DNA of 6,863 nucleotides from positions 1 to 6,863 of the forward strand of contig JACCQS010000419.1 of NCBI GenBank assembly GCA_013814015.1, read 5' to 3'. This DNA is from Geodermatophilaceae bacterium. GTDB taxonomy: Bacteria > Actinomycetota > Actinomycetes > Mycobacteriales > Geodermatophilaceae. The notes below the pieces were generated by a model. It ran no database searches. It was not told the origin of the DNA and saw only the letters and a program-made list of their open reading frames with translations. Of the stretch, positions 6,056 through 6,863 are shown one piece after another; position 1 is the stretch's first letter; every line of letters begins with the position of its first letter. Position numbers and translations under genes: made by a program.

Positions 6056-6863
<808 letters not shown>

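Overview
The window is chromosomal DNA from a high-GC Actinomycetota. This rests on the strongly GC-biased third codon positions, on the actinobacterial neighbourhood xseB / DUF4245 / class II fructose-bisphosphatase (glpX), and on a GltA-type citrate synthase that closely resembles the mycobacterial GltA2 pattern. A genus cannot be named from the sequence alone. I see no insertion sequence, phage gene, CRISPR array, rRNA or tRNA, and no gene-free stretch longer than about 170 bases.

Layout. (1) 1-174 (+): 3' end of xseB, the small subunit of exodeoxyribonuclease VII. (2) 175-266: a short spacer between convergent genes, carrying a conspicuous 17-bp inverted repeat. (3) 267-821 (-): DUF4245 membrane-anchored protein, divergent from (4) 875-1915 (+): glpX. 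(5) 1912-3228 (-): FAD-dependent aldonolactone (L-gulono/D-arabinono-1,4-lactone) dehydrogenase, whose stop codon overlaps the glpX stop on the opposite strand. (6) 3225-4732 (-): APC-family amino-acid/amine permease, directly upstream of the dehydrogenase with a GTGA stop/start overlap, but broken by a single-base frameshift near 4231. (7) 4733-4898: divergent promoter region with several small palindromes. (8) 4899-5496 (+): TetR-family regulator, also broken by a single-base frameshift near 5140-5166. (9) 5528-6055 (+): small soluble protein with five FGD repeats, related to the LiaF/YvqF C-terminal domain. (10) 6052-6863 (+, runs off the end): citrate synthase gltA.

How the genes work together. 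glpX (gluconeogenesis) and gltA (entry into the TCA cycle) are core carbon metabolism; xseB is DNA repair. The accessory part is the permease + lactone dehydrogenase pair divergent from a TetR gene. The arrangement suggests a locally regulated uptake-and-oxidation module, but the substrate is not visible in the sequence. The two frameshifts fall in exactly these two divergent genes, 0.9 kb apart. Either the module is decaying in this strain or the assembly has local indel errors, and raw reads would decide. I found no convincing new multi-gene system. The most unusual items are the inverted repeat at 195-258, the paired frameshifts, the hairpin that could hide the ribosome binding site at 5497-5525, and the palindrome over the tetR promoter.
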